Translations under genes and position numbers: made by a program
Shown here: positions 46,199-56,420 of the stretch, one piece after another
Layout: each line of letters starts with the position of its first letter
Position numbering within the stretch: position 1 is the stretch's first letter
Assembly (NCBI GenBank): GCA_025350965.1
Contig: JANXWV010000065.1
Coordinates: 23,975-87,974 of the forward strand
Origin: Rhizobacter sp.
Lineage (GTDB): Bacteria > Pseudomonadota > Gammaproteobacteria > Burkholderiales > Burkholderiaceae_C
Length of the DNA stretch: 64,000 nucleotides
Direction: 5' to 3'
Notes under the pieces: generated by a model
The model's input: the letters and a program-made list of their open reading frames with translations, nothing else
What the model was told of the DNA's origin: nothing
Database searches by the model: none

Positions 46199-47911
46199 TC
46201 AGTCTAAGCTGACCTCGGTTCGCACCGCCCCCGCACGGTCGGCGCGCGCAGTGAGTGCCAAGTGCGTGCCTTTCGGTGCGCGCACCACCCATTCGACCAC
46301 CGTGCGGTCGGCCGTGATCTCGCGGTTCGGCAGGAAGGCCTGCAGCGACGCCTTCGGCGCATGCCCTTCGAGCTGCACGCCTTCGATGCGCTCCTTGCCG
46401 CTGACCAGCGACACCGCCGTGTTGCCGGGCGGCAGGTGGATCTCGAACATCACGCCGCGCACCACCTTGCGCGCCAGCGCGCGCTTCGTCACATACGCCG
46501 GCAGCCAGCCGCTGTTGGCCACCGCCATGCGCACGCGCCAGGTGTCGGGCCCGAGCGCGCGCACCTCGGTGCGCAGCAGCTCCAGCTTGGGCAGGCTCAG
46601 CGCGATCTGCGTCATCCACTTCGGGAAACGTGCGGCCTCGCGCTCGCGCAGGTGCGGCGGCGGGTTGCGCCAAAAATTGAGCTTGTCCCAGCCGCCGATC
46701 TCGACCGCACCGAGCTGCGGGTGCAGATACGGCCGCCAGTCGCTGTGGGCCTGGCCGGCGCACTGCTCGTCGCTCCACTTCAGCAGCTTCAGGTCGTCGG
46801 CCACCGGGTGCTCGCGGTACCAGTCGATCCACTTGTAGTCGGTGATGCCGGCTTCCTTGTTGGGCGCCCAGATCTCGACCACCCAGAACAGCGCGCCCAG
46901 GTGCTCATAGAGCCAGTCCTGCGTGCCGCCGATCGTCTCCTTCGGGTGGTACTTGAAGTCGTGGAAGATGCTCACGGCCGGGTAGCCGGTGAGCTGCGCG
47001 CCGAGTTCACTGAAGCGCTTGATCGACCACAGGTCTTCGGGGACCATGTCGTCGTCGCTGAGCGTGGCCATGGGGCGCAGGATCGCGCCGCTGTGCGTGT
47101 GGTAGCTGACGGCTGCGCCGATGTTCGGGTGCGCGAGCACGAAGTCGACCATTGCCTTGACCTCGGGCTCGCTGGTCGGGTAGGCGCCGGCACCGACCTG
47201 CTCGAACTCCTGGCGCCACAGCGCGGGGAAGTTGCGGTTCAGGTCCAGGCCCTCGGGGTCTTTGTTGACCTGGATGGTCAGGCCGTCGTAGTGCGTGAGC
47301 GTGCCTTCGGGCATGACGCGGTAGTACTCGCCGCCGAACTCGCCGGGTTCGCGCGGCACCATCAGCCGCGGGTCTTGCGCGCACTTCTTGTACGGACCGT
47401 GCGGGTCGGCGATGCGCATCGAGAGCACGCGGCCGTCACCGTCGATGTCTTCGACGGTCAGGCCCTCGACCGGCGCTTCGTCGAACGGGTAGCGCCGCGT
47501 GCTCGAGCGGATGTGGCGCGGCACCTCGGCCAGCGCCAGCTCGGCGCCGTCGGGGTTCAGGCGCGGGCACAGGTACACGGTGCGGGTGTCGAGCAGGTGC
47601 GTGATCTGCCGGCCGTCGTCACCGCTCTTGCCATGCCCGCCAACGAGCTGATGCAGGTAGTAAAGCACTGCCGTGCTGGCGGTCAACTCGGCCGCGTGGA
47701 TGTTGCCGTCGGCCCAGAACGCCGGCTTGTCTTCGGGCGCACCGGTGGCGCTGTTGGTGACGGTTGCGACCCAGATGTCGCGCCCCTCGAAGCTCTTGCC
47801 GATGGAGGCGACCGAGACCAGATCAGGGTAGTGCTCGGCATAGTCGCGCAGCAATTGCGTGAGCGCATCGTGCTTGTAGAAGATGTCGAATCGGGGGTTC
47901 GGTGCGGTCAT
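46199..47911 (-). CDS. M14-family zinc carboxypeptidase
   Basis: Metallocarboxypeptidase of 570 residues. The HxxE zinc motif is in [18 protein letters not shown] holds the substrate-binding Arg; the third ligand His is in SYHTHSG and the catalytic Glu lies in [14 protein letters not shown]-terminal beta-rich region (about 450-570) follows the peptidase domain. No signal peptide is apparent from ATG 47911, so it may act in the cytosol. Length and layout resemble a group of bacterial M14 proteins of unknown substrate. Confidence 0.92.
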   Translation of the reverse strand: MTAPNPRFDIFYKHDALTQLLRDYAEHYPDLVSVASIGKSFEGRDIWVATVTNSATGAPEDKPAFWADGNIHAAELTASTAVLYYLHQLVGGHGKSGDDGRQITHLLDTRTVYLCPRLNPDGAELALAEVPRHIRSSTRRYPFDEAPVEGLTVEDIDGDGRVLSMRIADPHGPYKKCAQDPRLMVPREPGEFGGEYYRVMPEGTLTHYDGLTIQVNKDPEGLDLNRNFPALWRQEFEQVGAGAYPTSEPEVKAMVDFVLAHPNIGAAVSYHTHSGAILRPMATLSDDDMVPEDLWSIKRFSELGAQLTGYPAVSIFHDFKYHPKETIGGTQDWLYEHLGALFWVVEIWAPNKEAGITDYKWIDWYREHPVADDLKLLKWSDEQCAGQAHSDWRPYLHPQLGAVEIGGWDKLNFWRNPPPHLREREAARFPKWMTQIALSLPKLELLRTEVRALGPDTWRVRMAVANSGWLPAYVTKRALARKVVRGVMFEIHLPPGNTAVSLVSGKERIEGVQLEGHAPKASLQAFLPNREITADRTVVEWVVRAPKGTHLALTARADRAGAVRTEVSLD

Positions 47912-48040
47912 GTCGGAGGCATTCAGCAGCGGGGGTGCGCAGGGAATGCAGCGTACCGGAGCGGCACCGACTTGCGAACAGTGCAAGCCCTGGGCTCGCG
48001 CGCTGGCGAGATCGAAATCGCCGGCCTCTGCTCCCGGCCC

Positions 48041-48793
48041 CTACTGCCCGCGAAACAGCGCCTGAAAGTGGCGCGACACCGGCAGCCGTTCGGCGCGCCC
48101 GCGCAGCGTCAGCACCATGTTGCCCTCGTCGATGCGGACGGCGCTGGCGATGTGCTGCTGGGCCACGACGACCGAGCGGTGTACCTGCCAGAAGCGCTGC
48201 GGGTCGAGCTGCGCGAGCAGCTCCTTCAACGGCGTGCGGATCAGCGCTTCGCCCTCGGCGTGCACGACCCGCGTGTAGCGCGCGTCGGACTCGAAGTACA
48301 CGACATCTTCGATGCGCACCAGCCGCACCTCCTTGCCCACGCTGGCCTGGATGACGGCCAGCGGCGCGGGCCGCTGCACCTGTGCGGCGAGCCGGTCCAG
48401 CAACTGCTGCAGGTCGGCCGGCGCGGGCTGCGCCAGCGCGAGCCGGGCGCGCACGCGGCCCACGGCCTGCGCCAGGCGCTGGCCATCGACCGGCTTCAGC
48501 ACGTAGTCGACGGCTCCGGCGTCGAACGCGGCCAGCGCGTGGTCGCCGAACGCGGTGACGAACACCACCTGCGCCCGCGACCCGATGCGCTGCGCGACCT
48601 CGATGCCGCTCATGCCCGGCATGCGCACATCGAGAAAGCAGACCTGCGGCTCGTGTTCGAGGAAGGCGTCCCACGCGTCGGCGCCGTTCACGCACGGTGG
48701 CAACAGTTCGAGGCCCGGCCACGCGCTGCGCAGCGCCAGCGCCAGTTGCGCGCGCGGGGCTTCTTCGTCGTCGGCGAGCAGGGCAATGGTCAT
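48041..48793 (-). CDS. LytTR-family response regulator (AlgR-like)
   Basis: Transcription factor of 250 residues. Receiver domain (1-120): acidic pocket Asp8-Asp9-Glu10, phospho-acceptor Asp55 in FLDVRMPG, and Lys in VLKPVDGQRLAQAVGRVRA. A Pro/Gln linker leads to the LytTR DNA-binding domain (about 150-250, VHRSVVVAQQHIASAVRIDE). It follows the sensor kinase gene by 12 bases and forms a two-component pair with it. Target promoters are not visible. Confidence 0.93.
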   Translation of the reverse strand: MTIALLADDEEAPRAQLALALRSAWPGLELLPPCVNGADAWDAFLEHEPQVCFLDVRMPGMSGIEVAQRIGSRAQVVFVTAFGDHALAAFDAGAVDYVLKPVDGQRLAQAVGRVRARLALAQPAPADLQQLLDRLAAQVQRPAPLAVIQASVGKEVRLVRIEDVVYFESDARYTRVVHAEGEALIRTPLKELLAQLDPQRFWQVHRSVVVAQQHIASAVRIDEGNMVLTLRGRAERLPVSRHFQALFRGQ

Positions 48794-48805
48794 GTCGCTA
48801 TGTCG

Positions 48806-50119
48806 TCATGTCGTCATGGGGCCGGGGCCTGGTGCGGCCGGCTCGCTGCCCGGGTGAATGCGCAACACGACCTCGGTGCCGGCAGCGCCGGGCCGGGCCG
48901 CGAGCGCCAGTGTGGCGCGGCCACCGAACTGGTGCTGCAGGCGCGCGCGGCTGTTCGCGAGGCCCACGCCGTCGGCCCAGCCGGGGCGCAGGCCTGCGCC
49001 GTCGTCGAGCACGCGCAGCTCGAACACGCCTTGCTCGAACCCGTCGTGCATGCGGCGGGCCAGCAAGGCCAGCTCACCGCCATGCACCTGGGGTTCGATG
49101 CCGTGCTGCACCGCGTTCTCGACCAGCGTCATCAGCAGCCCCGAAGGCAGCAGTTGGTCGGTGCAATCGGGCGCCACGTCGATGCGAACGCGCAGCCGCT
49201 CGCCCAGGCGCGACTGCATGATGGCCAGGTAGTGGCCCGCCATGTCGGCCTCGTGCGCGAGCGTGGCCTGCGGCGCGAGCATCGCCTCGGTGGCGCCGCG
49301 CAGGAACTGCGTGAGCGAGCGCAGCAGCGGGCCGGCACGCGCGTCGCCGGTGTCGACCCAATGCTGCATCGCGGCCAAGGTGTTGAACACGAAGTGCGGC
49401 TGGATTTGCGCCTGCAGCACCCGCAGCCGCGCCTCGGCCGCCTGGCGCGCGGCCAGGTCGCGCTCTTGCACCAGGCGCAGGCGCTCGAGCTGGCTCTGCA
49501 GCGCCCGGCGGCGCACCAGGCTGATGCCCCACACCATCCCCAGGATGACGAAAACCGCAACCCCGAGCAGCGGCGTGGCCTGGCGCGCTGCGCTCCACAA
49601 GGCCTCGCCGAGGGTGTCGAGCTTCAGGCCGCCGTACTTCGCCACGCGCCCGGTCAGGAAGCCGAGCAAGGCGCCGACATAGCCCCCCAACATCGCCAGG
49701 CCGATGTTGCGCATGAGCTTGCGGGCCATGAACTTCTGCGGCTGCAGCCACGCCGCCAGCATGGCCAGGGGCAGGCACAGCCACACCATCGCGCTGGACG
49801 CCAGCGCCAGCAGCAGCGGGAGCCCGTTCACCACCAACCCGGCCGTGCTGGCCGCCACCGCGGCCAGGCCACCGACCCACACGCCCGCGCCGCGCCGGCT
49901 GTAGAGCCAGCGGTCCATGCGCTCGACCTCGGCGCGCAACTCGGGCGCCATGCGTGCGTAGTGCGGTTGCGCCCAGGCGAAGTACGCGCGCTGGAAGCGG
50001 TTCAGGCGCGGCGCGGCGGTGGCGGTGGCAGTCGCGCTTGTGCTCGCGCTTGTGCTCGCGGGTTTGGACGCGCCTGTGGACTCGGTTGAGGACGTGGTTG
50101 GGTATCCAGGCAGCGGCAT
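48806..50119 (-). CDS. LytS/AlgZ-type sensor histidine kinase
   Basis: Inner-membrane kinase of 437 residues. The N terminus is a low-complexity Ser/Thr/Ala stretch (STGASKPASTSASTSATATA). About four helices (roughly 70-205) precede a coiled coil and the His_kinase domain, with His242 in QPHFVFNTLAAMQHW. The ATPase domain (about 330-430, LMTLVENAVQHGIEPQ and GVGLANSRARLQHQFG) is intact. It is paired with the LytTR regulator immediately downstream. Confidence 0.93.
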   Translation of the reverse strand: MPLPGYPTTSSTESTGASKPASTSASTSATATATAAPRLNRFQRAYFAWAQPHYARMAPELRAEVERMDRWLYSRRGAGVWVGGLAAVAASTAGLVVNGLPLLLALASSAMVWLCLPLAMLAAWLQPQKFMARKLMRNIGLAMLGGYVGALLGFLTGRVAKYGGLKLDTLGEALWSAARQATPLLGVAVFVILGMVWGISLVRRRALQSQLERLRLVQERDLAARQAAEARLRVLQAQIQPHFVFNTLAAMQHWVDTGDARAGPLLRSLTQFLRGATEAMLAPQATLAHEADMAGHYLAIMQSRLGERLRVRIDVAPDCTDQLLPSGLLMTLVENAVQHGIEPQVHGGELALLARRMHDGFEQGVFELRVLDDGAGLRPGWADGVGLANSRARLQHQFGGRATLALAARPGAAGTEVVLRIHPGSEPAAPGPGPMTT

Positions 50120-50224
50120 GCGGCGCAGTTTATGAGCGTGCGCATGAACCCGCTGCGGTGCTGCGGTGAACGGCAGCCCGGCGCGGCGAACGGGCGCCGG
50201 CAGCGCGCGAGCTGCGGCCTGCGA

Positions 50225-50986
50225 TCACGCAGGGCCGATGGCCGCTCCGGCTTCGAACACCCGCAACTCGCCGGGCGCGAAGGCCTGCCAGGCTTCATCG
50301 GAGGTGAGCGGTTCGGTCACGACGATGGCGACGCGGTCGCTCGGCAGCGTCAGCTCGGCGAAGTTGACGGTCATGTCATCGTCTTGCAGCGAAGCTTGCG
50401 TGAACGGGTGCCTGCGCTCCACGAAGTGCAGGTTCGTCGAGCAATGGGCCCACAGCGCCTGGCCGTTGCCGAGCATGAAGTTGAAGGTGCCATGCGCCGC
50501 CACCTGCGGCGCCAGTTCGCGCAGCGTGCGCGTGAGCTCGGTGACAGTCGGCACGCTGGCGTGCGCCTTCGCCAGTTCCTGCATCAGCCAGCAGAACGCG
50601 CGCTCGCTGTCGGTCTCGCCGACCGGGCGGAACGCGCCGTGCAAGCGCGGGTTGAAGCCGCGCAGGTCGCCGTTGTGCGCGAACACCCAGTAGCGCCCCC
50701 ACAGCTCGCGCACGAACGGGTGCGTGTTCTGCAATGCGACCACGCCTTGCGTGGCTTTGCGGATGTGCGCGACGATGTGGAGGCTTCGGATCGGGAAGCG
50801 CCGCACCATCTCGGCGATGGGCGATGTGCGCGCGCTTTGCGCGTCGACCATCAGCCGCACGCCCGGGCCTTCGAAGAAAGCGATGCCGAAGCCGTCCTTG
50901 TGCTCGTCGGCGCGCTGCGCGAAACCGGTGAAGCTGAACATCACGTCGGTGGCCGTGTTGGCGTTCATGCCGAGGAGTTGGCACAT
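50225..50986 (-). CDS. class II glutamine amidotransferase (YafJ-like)
   Basis: Ntn-hydrolase-type amidotransferase of 253 residues. Cys2, exposed after removal of Met1, is the nucleophile (MCQLLGMNANT). HKDGFGIAFF, AHIRKATQG and FAHNGDLRGFN are the glutaminase motifs, with the Asn-Gly oxyanion residues. There is no fused synthetase domain, so the ammonia acceptor is unknown. GTG or ATG alternatives are not needed because the catalytic Cys fixes the start. Confidence 0.93.
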   Translation of the reverse strand: MCQLLGMNANTATDVMFSFTGFAQRADEHKDGFGIAFFEGPGVRLMVDAQSARTSPIAEMVRRFPIRSLHIVAHIRKATQGVVALQNTHPFVRELWGRYWVFAHNGDLRGFNPRLHGAFRPVGETDSERAFCWLMQELAKAHASVPTVTELTRTLRELAPQVAAHGTFNFMLGNGQALWAHCSTNLHFVERRHPFTQASLQDDDMTVNFAELTLPSDRVAIVVTEPLTSDEAWQAFAPGELRVFEAGAAIGPA

Positions 50987-51010
50987 GGCGACGGCGCTTC
51001 TGTGCGTGCC

Positions 51011-52276
51011 TCAGGCCCGGTCGAGGAACAAGCGGCGGAAGCCCTTGAAGCTGACCAGGTTACCGGGGTTGCTGGTCTCGTTGAGCACGCCGCTCATGCG
51101 CCGCACGATGCCGGGGTTCTTCTTGGCACGCCAGATCAAAAGGTCGGCGAGCCAGGGGTGGCGGTTCACGCTGTTGGCGCGTTCGTAGAGGTCGAAGCGC
51201 GGCTTCAGCGCAAGCAGGCGGGCTTCGTAGTCGGCCCGCACAGTGGTGTCGGCTGCACTGGCGGTTGGACTGCCGGCGGCGCTCTTCAAGCCGCCGGCGA
51301 GCACGGCTTCGGCCGCGCCGATGCCGGTCTCCATGGCCTTGCCGATGCCTTCGCCGCTGAACGAATAGGTGCTGCCTGCGGCCTCGCCGGCCACCAGCAA
51401 GCCGGGCCGCGTGAAGCGCGCGCCTTCGAGCGTGCAGCGCAGCGGCGCACCCTTCAACGCGCCGAGCAACGTGCCGCTGGCCATCAGGTCGCGCGCCGGT
51501 GCGTAGACGCGCTTGAACTCGTCGAACACCTTCTTCAGGTTCACCTCGCGCATGCCGAGCTTGCCGTCGCGTTCCTGGCCGTGGCTGTCGGCCACGCCGA
51601 CGCCGATGTTGAAGATGCCGCCCGTGCACGGGAAGATCCAGCCGTAGCCCGGCGTGACCGCGCGGTGCCAGACCACTTCGAGCTTGTCGATGCGGCCCAC
51701 CATCGCGTCGTTCTTCACGTAGCCGCGCAGTGCCACGCCGCTGGGCGTCTGGCGGGTGCACATGCCGGCCGCGATCAGCGCCTGCGGCACCGCACCACTG
51801 GCCAGCACGACCCAGCGCGCGCGCAACTCGTGCGTGGCGTCGCCATGCTGCAGCGTGGCGCCCACGACCACGCCGTTCGCCTCGATCGGCGCCATGAAGC
51901 GCACCGGCGCGAACATGCGCGCACCGGCCGCCACGGCCGCGCGGCACAGGATCAGATCGAGTTCCTTGCGCGGCAACACGGCCAGCACGCCCGGCACGTC
52001 GACGCGCCCGCCGCGCGGGCCGATGCAGCCGACAAAGCCGGCCGCCTGCGCCTGGGCCATCACCTCGTCGAGCACGCCGAGTTTGCGCAGCGCGTTGTGG
52101 GCATCGGGAATGAGGCCGTCGCCGCAGACCTTGTCGCGCGGGAACGGGTGCTGGTCGACCAGCACCACGTCGAGCCCGGCGCGGGCCAGTGTGATGGCGG
52201 CGGCGCTGCCGGCCGGGCCGGCGCCGATGACGATCACGTCGCAGTGCGCAGGGAGGTGTTCGATGCCGAGGTTCAT
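51011..52276 (-). CDS. geranylgeranyl reductase family FAD-dependent oxidoreductase
   Basis: Flavoprotein of 421 residues. The N-terminal FAD motif GAGPAGSAAAITLARAG is followed by a PFPRDKVCGDGL segment typical of the GGR/p-hydroxybenzoate-hydroxylase-like group, and a second FAD contact GLLVAGEAAGSTYSFSGEGI. A C-terminal region (about 345-421, SVNRHPWLADLLIWRAKKNP) is characteristic of prenyl reductases. The enzyme may saturate an isoprenoid or quinone-like substrate; the actual one is unknown. Confidence 0.9.
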   Translation of the reverse strand: MNLGIEHLPAHCDVIVIGAGPAGSAAAITLARAGLDVVLVDQHPFPRDKVCGDGLIPDAHNALRKLGVLDEVMAQAQAAGFVGCIGPRGGRVDVPGVLAVLPRKELDLILCRAAVAAGARMFAPVRFMAPIEANGVVVGATLQHGDATHELRARWVVLASGAVPQALIAAGMCTRQTPSGVALRGYVKNDAMVGRIDKLEVVWHRAVTPGYGWIFPCTGGIFNIGVGVADSHGQERDGKLGMREVNLKKVFDEFKRVYAPARDLMASGTLLGALKGAPLRCTLEGARFTRPGLLVAGEAAGSTYSFSGEGIGKAMETGIGAAEAVLAGGLKSAAGSPTASAADTTVRADYEARLLALKPRFDLYERANSVNRHPWLADLLIWRAKKNPGIVRRMSGVLNETSNPGNLVSFKGFRRLFLDRA

Positions 52277-52286
52277 GGGTCGGGGT

Positions 52287-53741
52287 TCAGGAAGAAACAG
52301 AGGCGGATGCGGGCTGCGCCGCCGGTTCAGGCGGCTTCATGCGCCAGGCCGCCAGCACCGCCAGCGCGGTCACGCCGCCGATCAACAGGAAGGTTTCATG
52401 GAAGGCGCGCAGTGGGGTTGCGGGCTGCGCCTGCAAGCGCCATTCGAGCACGATGCCCACGAGGCTCACGCCGACCGCGCCGCCGAGCTGGCGCATGAAG
52501 TTGATGGTGCTGGAGCCGTGCGAGATCAACGCGTCGGGCAGGCCGCGCATCGCGCCGAGGTTGAGCGACGGCAAGATGAGCCCGAGACCGATGCGCCCGA
52601 GGATCGCCCAAGCAGTGATCAGCAGCAGCGCCGTGGTCAGGCTCACCGACATCATCGCGAAGAACGAGCCCGCCAGCAGCACCAGGCCGGTGCTGACGAT
52701 GCGCGCCACCGGCAACCGGTCGGCCAGGCGCCCGGCCAGCGGGATGGTGATGGCCAGCATCACGCCGGCCGGGAACAGCACCGCGCCGGCCTGCGACGGC
52801 GGCAGGTGCAGCCCGAGCTGCATGAACACCGGCACCAGATAGGTCGAGCCGAACAGGCCCATGCCGTAGATGAACGCGACCACCGCGCCCATCGAGAAGG
52901 TCTCGTGGCCGAACAGCGCCAGCGCCATCAGCGGCTTCGCGGTGCGGCGCTGGTGGCGAATGAAGACCGCGACGGTGGCGGCACAAAGCGCCAGCAACGC
53001 CACGCCGATGGCCGGCGAGCCGCCGTGCAGCCAGACCATGCCGTTGAGCAGCGACAGCACCGCCACGCTGACCATCGCGAGGCCCGTCTTGTCGAGCCGC
53101 GCCGCGCCCGGGCCGACCACCGTGCCGCCCGGCCCGCCGACCGGAAGGAAGCGCCGCGCGAGCAGCGCAGCCACGGCGCAGAACGGCACCACCACGAAGA
53201 AGATCGAGCGCCAGCCGTACCACTCGACCAGTACGCCGCCCACGCTCGGCCCGAGCGCCGGCGCCAGCACCACGCCGACCCCGAAGATGCCCATCGCCTT
53301 GCCCTGCTCATGGCGCTCGAAGGCCCGCAGGATGATGATGGCCGGAATGGGTTGCAGCACGCCCGCCGCCAGGCCCTCGGCCACGCGCATGGCCAGCACC
53401 AGATCGAACCAGTGCGACAGCCCGCCGGCGATGCCGCCCACCATCAGCAGCAGCACCGCACCGAGGTAGGTATGGCGGTAGCCGAAGCGCTCGAGCAGGA
53501 ACGGCGTGGTCAGCATCGACAAGGTCATCGCCGCCATGAAACCGGCCGACAGCCACTGCGCGCGTTCTTGGCCGAGCGTGAACACCCGGCTCATGTCGGG
53601 CACGGCGACGTTGATGATGGTCGAGGCCATGATCGCCGCCATGGTGCCGATCATCACCGTCAGCAGCACGAACCAGCGGTAGTTGGGGCCGAAGCGCTCG
53701 GCCAGGGCGGCGCGTGAGTGGGGGTTGGGGTCGTCGGTCAT
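52287..53741 (-). CDS. MFS drug:H+ antiporter, DHA2 family (EmrB/QacA type)
   Basis: Fourteen-helix major facilitator exporter of 484 residues. It begins near TM1 with WFVLLTVMIGTMAAIMASTI (motif D1 region NVAVPDM), then FLLERFGYRHTYLGAVLL (motif A variant) and the motif C helix MGIFGVGVVLAPALGPSVGG. A charged loop separates the two halves. ATG 53741 is used; GTG 53753 is possible. It lies downstream of the lipoprotein gene (44-base gap) and 10 bases upstream of the GGR-type gene; no adaptor (EmrA) gene is nearby. Confidence 0.93.
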   Translation of the reverse strand: MTDDPNPHSRAALAERFGPNYRWFVLLTVMIGTMAAIMASTIINVAVPDMSRVFTLGQERAQWLSAGFMAAMTLSMLTTPFLLERFGYRHTYLGAVLLLMVGGIAGGLSHWFDLVLAMRVAEGLAAGVLQPIPAIIILRAFERHEQGKAMGIFGVGVVLAPALGPSVGGVLVEWYGWRSIFFVVVPFCAVAALLARRFLPVGGPGGTVVGPGAARLDKTGLAMVSVAVLSLLNGMVWLHGGSPAIGVALLALCAATVAVFIRHQRRTAKPLMALALFGHETFSMGAVVAFIYGMGLFGSTYLVPVFMQLGLHLPPSQAGAVLFPAGVMLAITIPLAGRLADRLPVARIVSTGLVLLAGSFFAMMSVSLTTALLLITAWAILGRIGLGLILPSLNLGAMRGLPDALISHGSSTINFMRQLGGAVGVSLVGIVLEWRLQAQPATPLRAFHETFLLIGGVTALAVLAAWRMKPPEPAAQPASASVSS

Positions 53742-53785
53742 GGGATGCGGCACCGATTGTGCCGCGCCCCTTGATCGGCGCAGCG

Positions 53786-56407
53786 TCAGGGCAAGGTGGC
53801 CTTGAGCAACACCCCCCCGCTGCTGATGACGAGCTGCTTCGGGCCGAGCACGGCGATCGCGTCCACGCTCATCAGGCGCGGGTCGCTGCCCAGCACGTTG
53901 GCGGCCGCCTTTCGGATCAGGAACGTGGCGCTGGCGGCATTGGCAGGCAGCATGTACAGGTCACCGTTGTTGCCATCGGCGAAGTAGATCGTGCCGGCCG
54001 CATCGACCGTGAACACGCCGAACTGCGTGGCCGGGTTCAGCGTCGACACCGTGCTGCCGTCGGCCGAGATCTTGCGCATCTGGCCCTCGGCCACGTAGAG
54101 CGAGCCGTCGGGCGCGAAGGCCACGCGGCGCGGGCCGAGGAACCGCGCCGTCGCGATGGCGCCATCCACATGCGCGCCCTGGCCCATCACGCCGGCATAG
54201 GTGCTGACCGTGTTGGCCGCGTCCAGGCGCCGCACGGCGTTGTTGCCCGCGTCGCCGATGAACAGGTCGCCGCTCGGCCCCACGGCCAGGCCGAAGATGC
54301 GGTTGAAGCGCGCCGTGGCGCCGACGCCGTCGACAGCGCCGAAGGCGAGCGCCGAGCCGGCAGGTTCGGTCACGGCGCCGCTCGCGGCGATGCGCCGAAG
54401 ACCGTAGTTGTCGGCGACGAAGAGCACGCCGTTCGGGTCGCTCGTGATCGCGAAGCCGAGAAACCCGAACTGCGCCTCGCTGCCCACGCCGTCCACCGGC
54501 CCGCCGAAGCTGCCGGTCAGGCCGGCCACCAGCGTGACCGCGCCGGCCGGGCTGACGCGCCGCACCACGCCCACGCCGCTGTCGGCCACCACGACATTGC
54601 CGCCGGCATCGACCGCGAGCGCCTGGGGCGAGCCGAGGAAGAACGGCATCTGCGGCAACGTGCCGGTGCCGGTGGGGGTCACGCCGGCGGCGGCATGCGA
54701 GGCGAGCGTCTTGACCGTGCCGGCCGCACTGACGCTGCGGATCGCCAGGTCGTCCGCGAGCATGAAGCCGCCGTTCGGCGCGCCGGTCAGGCCGATGCCG
54801 ATGGCGCGGATCCGGGCGGTCGCGACGGTGCCGTCCGCATAGCCTTCACCGAGCGTGCGCGAGCCCGTCAGCGTGGTCACCACGGTGCTTGTCAGGTCGA
54901 TCTGGCGGAGCAGGCCGGCCGAGTCGCGCACGGTCAGCGTGTTGCCGCGCACGACCAGCCCGCTCGGCGCGACGACCACGGCTGCCGTGCCGACGCCGTC
55001 CGGGCTGCCGGCGGCGATGGTGCCGTTGCCGGCCAGCGTCTGCACCGACCCCGCGGCATTGCCGCTGCGCACGATGCGCCGAACGCGGGCGTTCGAGTAG
55101 TCGGCCACCAGCACGTCGCCGTTCGCTGCCACGGCCACGCCCGACGGCGAGTTGAACTTCGCCGCCAGCGGCGCGCCATCGGCGAAGCCGGTCACGCTGC
55201 CGGCGTAGGTGGTGACCACGCCGGCCGTGGTGACGCGGCGGATCAGGTGGTTGCTGTTGTCGGCCACGTACAGGTCGCCGTCGGGCCCGAGCGCGATGCC
55301 GCGCGGCGAGTTGAAGCGTGCGGCCGCACCGGTGCCATCGGCCGAGCCGCTGCTGCCTGCCAGGCCGGCGAGCGTGCTGACCGTGCCGTCGGGTGCCAAG
55401 CGGCGGATGGTGTGGTTGCCCGAGTCGGCCACGTACACGTTGCCGGCGCCATCGTGGGTCAGCCCCAACGGCTGGTTGAACGACGCATTGGCACCCACGC
55501 CGTCGGCCGAGCCAGCGAACGGGCCGCCAGCCACCGGCGTGATGGTGCTCAGGTCGGCGCTGAGGCGCTTCACCCGGCTGGCAGTGATGAAGGTGAAGCT
55601 GTCGCTGGCGTCCTGGTCGATGGCGCCGGCAGTCGTGATGTCGGCTTGGTCGCGCAGGCCGTTCACCGGCAAGAGCGCGAGCGTGACCGACGCCGGAGCC
55701 GTGACGGTGAGCGTGACCACGTTGGTTGCCACGCCGCTCTGGCCGCTGCAGTCGAGCAGCGCGCGGAATATCGCGCCACTGTCGCCGATCACGGTGGAAA
55801 GGCTGTAGGTCGCCGCCGTGGCGCCGCTGATTGCAACCCAGACCGGCTCGCTCGCCGGGCTGCGCTGCCACTGGATCGCCAGCACGCCGCTGCTGCACGT
55901 GGCGCCGACCGTGAATGACGCCGAGGTGCCGGCCACGACCGAGGTGTCGACCGGTTGCGCCGTGACGGTGAGCACCGGCGCCGCGCTGGTGACGGTCAAC
56001 GTGGCCGCGTTGCTGGTGGCGCTGCCGGCCACGTTGGTCACGACCACGCGGAAGGTGGCGCCGGTGTCGGTGAGCGCGGTCGTGGCCAGGGCGTAGGTGG
56101 AAGCGGTGGCGCCGGTGATGTTGGCGCCGTTGCGTTGCCATTGGTAGCTGAGCGGCGCCGTGCCGCTGGCGGACACGCTGAAGCTGGCCGGCTGGCCGGT
56201 GGCCACGCTCAAGTCGGCCGGTTGCTCGGTGATGGCGGGGGCCACGGCCGGCGGCGGGCCGGAAGCAACAAGCCCGGGCGGCGGCGGCGCGTCGGCGCTG
56301 CCGCCGCACGCGGCCAGCACGATGCACGCGGTGCCGAGGAAGGTGCGCAAGGCATGGGCACGCAAAGTGTGCAAAGGAAAGGCGCGCAGGGTGTGCATGA
56401 AGTTCAT
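53786..56407 (-). CDS. outer-membrane or periplasmic lipoprotein with Ig-like domains and an NHL propeller
   Basis: Lipoprotein of 873 residues: the lipobox ends in Cys near residue 34 (IVLAACGGS). A Pro-rich spacer leads to two Ig-like domains (about 58-142 and 145-235, ITEQPADLSVATGQPASFSV and YQWQRNG). The rest is a beta-propeller of NHL-type repeats (LGLTHDGAGNVYVADSGNHT, GIALGPDGDLYVADNSNH, LAVGPSGDLFIGDAGNN and others). It follows the barrel gene by 13 bases, so it is likely the last gene of the sigma-kinase operon. Ligand or partner unknown. Confidence 0.88.
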   Translation of the reverse strand: MNFMHTLRAFPLHTLRAHALRTFLGTACIVLAACGGSADAPPPPGLVASGPPPAVAPAITEQPADLSVATGQPASFSVSASGTAPLSYQWQRNGANITGATASTYALATTALTDTGATFRVVVTNVAGSATSNAATLTVTSAAPVLTVTAQPVDTSVVAGTSASFTVGATCSSGVLAIQWQRSPASEPVWVAISGATAATYSLSTVIGDSGAIFRALLDCSGQSGVATNVVTLTVTAPASVTLALLPVNGLRDQADITTAGAIDQDASDSFTFITASRVKRLSADLSTITPVAGGPFAGSADGVGANASFNQPLGLTHDGAGNVYVADSGNHTIRRLAPDGTVSTLAGLAGSSGSADGTGAAARFNSPRGIALGPDGDLYVADNSNHLIRRVTTAGVVTTYAGSVTGFADGAPLAAKFNSPSGVAVAANGDVLVADYSNARVRRIVRSGNAAGSVQTLAGNGTIAAGSPDGVGTAAVVVAPSGLVVRGNTLTVRDSAGLLRQIDLTSTVVTTLTGSRTLGEGYADGTVATARIRAIGIGLTGAPNGGFMLADDLAIRSVSAAGTVKTLASHAAAGVTPTGTGTLPQMPFFLGSPQALAVDAGGNVVVADSGVGVVRRVSPAGAVTLVAGLTGSFGGPVDGVGSEAQFGFLGFAITSDPNGVLFVADNYGLRRIAASGAVTEPAGSALAFGAVDGVGATARFNRIFGLAVGPSGDLFIGDAGNNAVRRLDAANTVSTYAGVMGQGAHVDGAIATARFLGPRRVAFAPDGSLYVAEGQMRKISADGSTVSTLNPATQFGVFTVDAAGTIYFADGNNGDLYMLPANAASATFLIRKAAANVLGSDPRLMSVDAIAVLGPKQLVISSGGVLLKATLP

Positions 56408-56420
56408 GGCGTGGGCCCGA

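Noticed and set aside
46262..50089. Very long plus-strand open frame opposite the M14 and two-component genes
   Set aside because: It spans three well-supported minus-strand genes and the gaps between them. Its translation has no recognisable domains or start signal; a mirror effect of codon bias.
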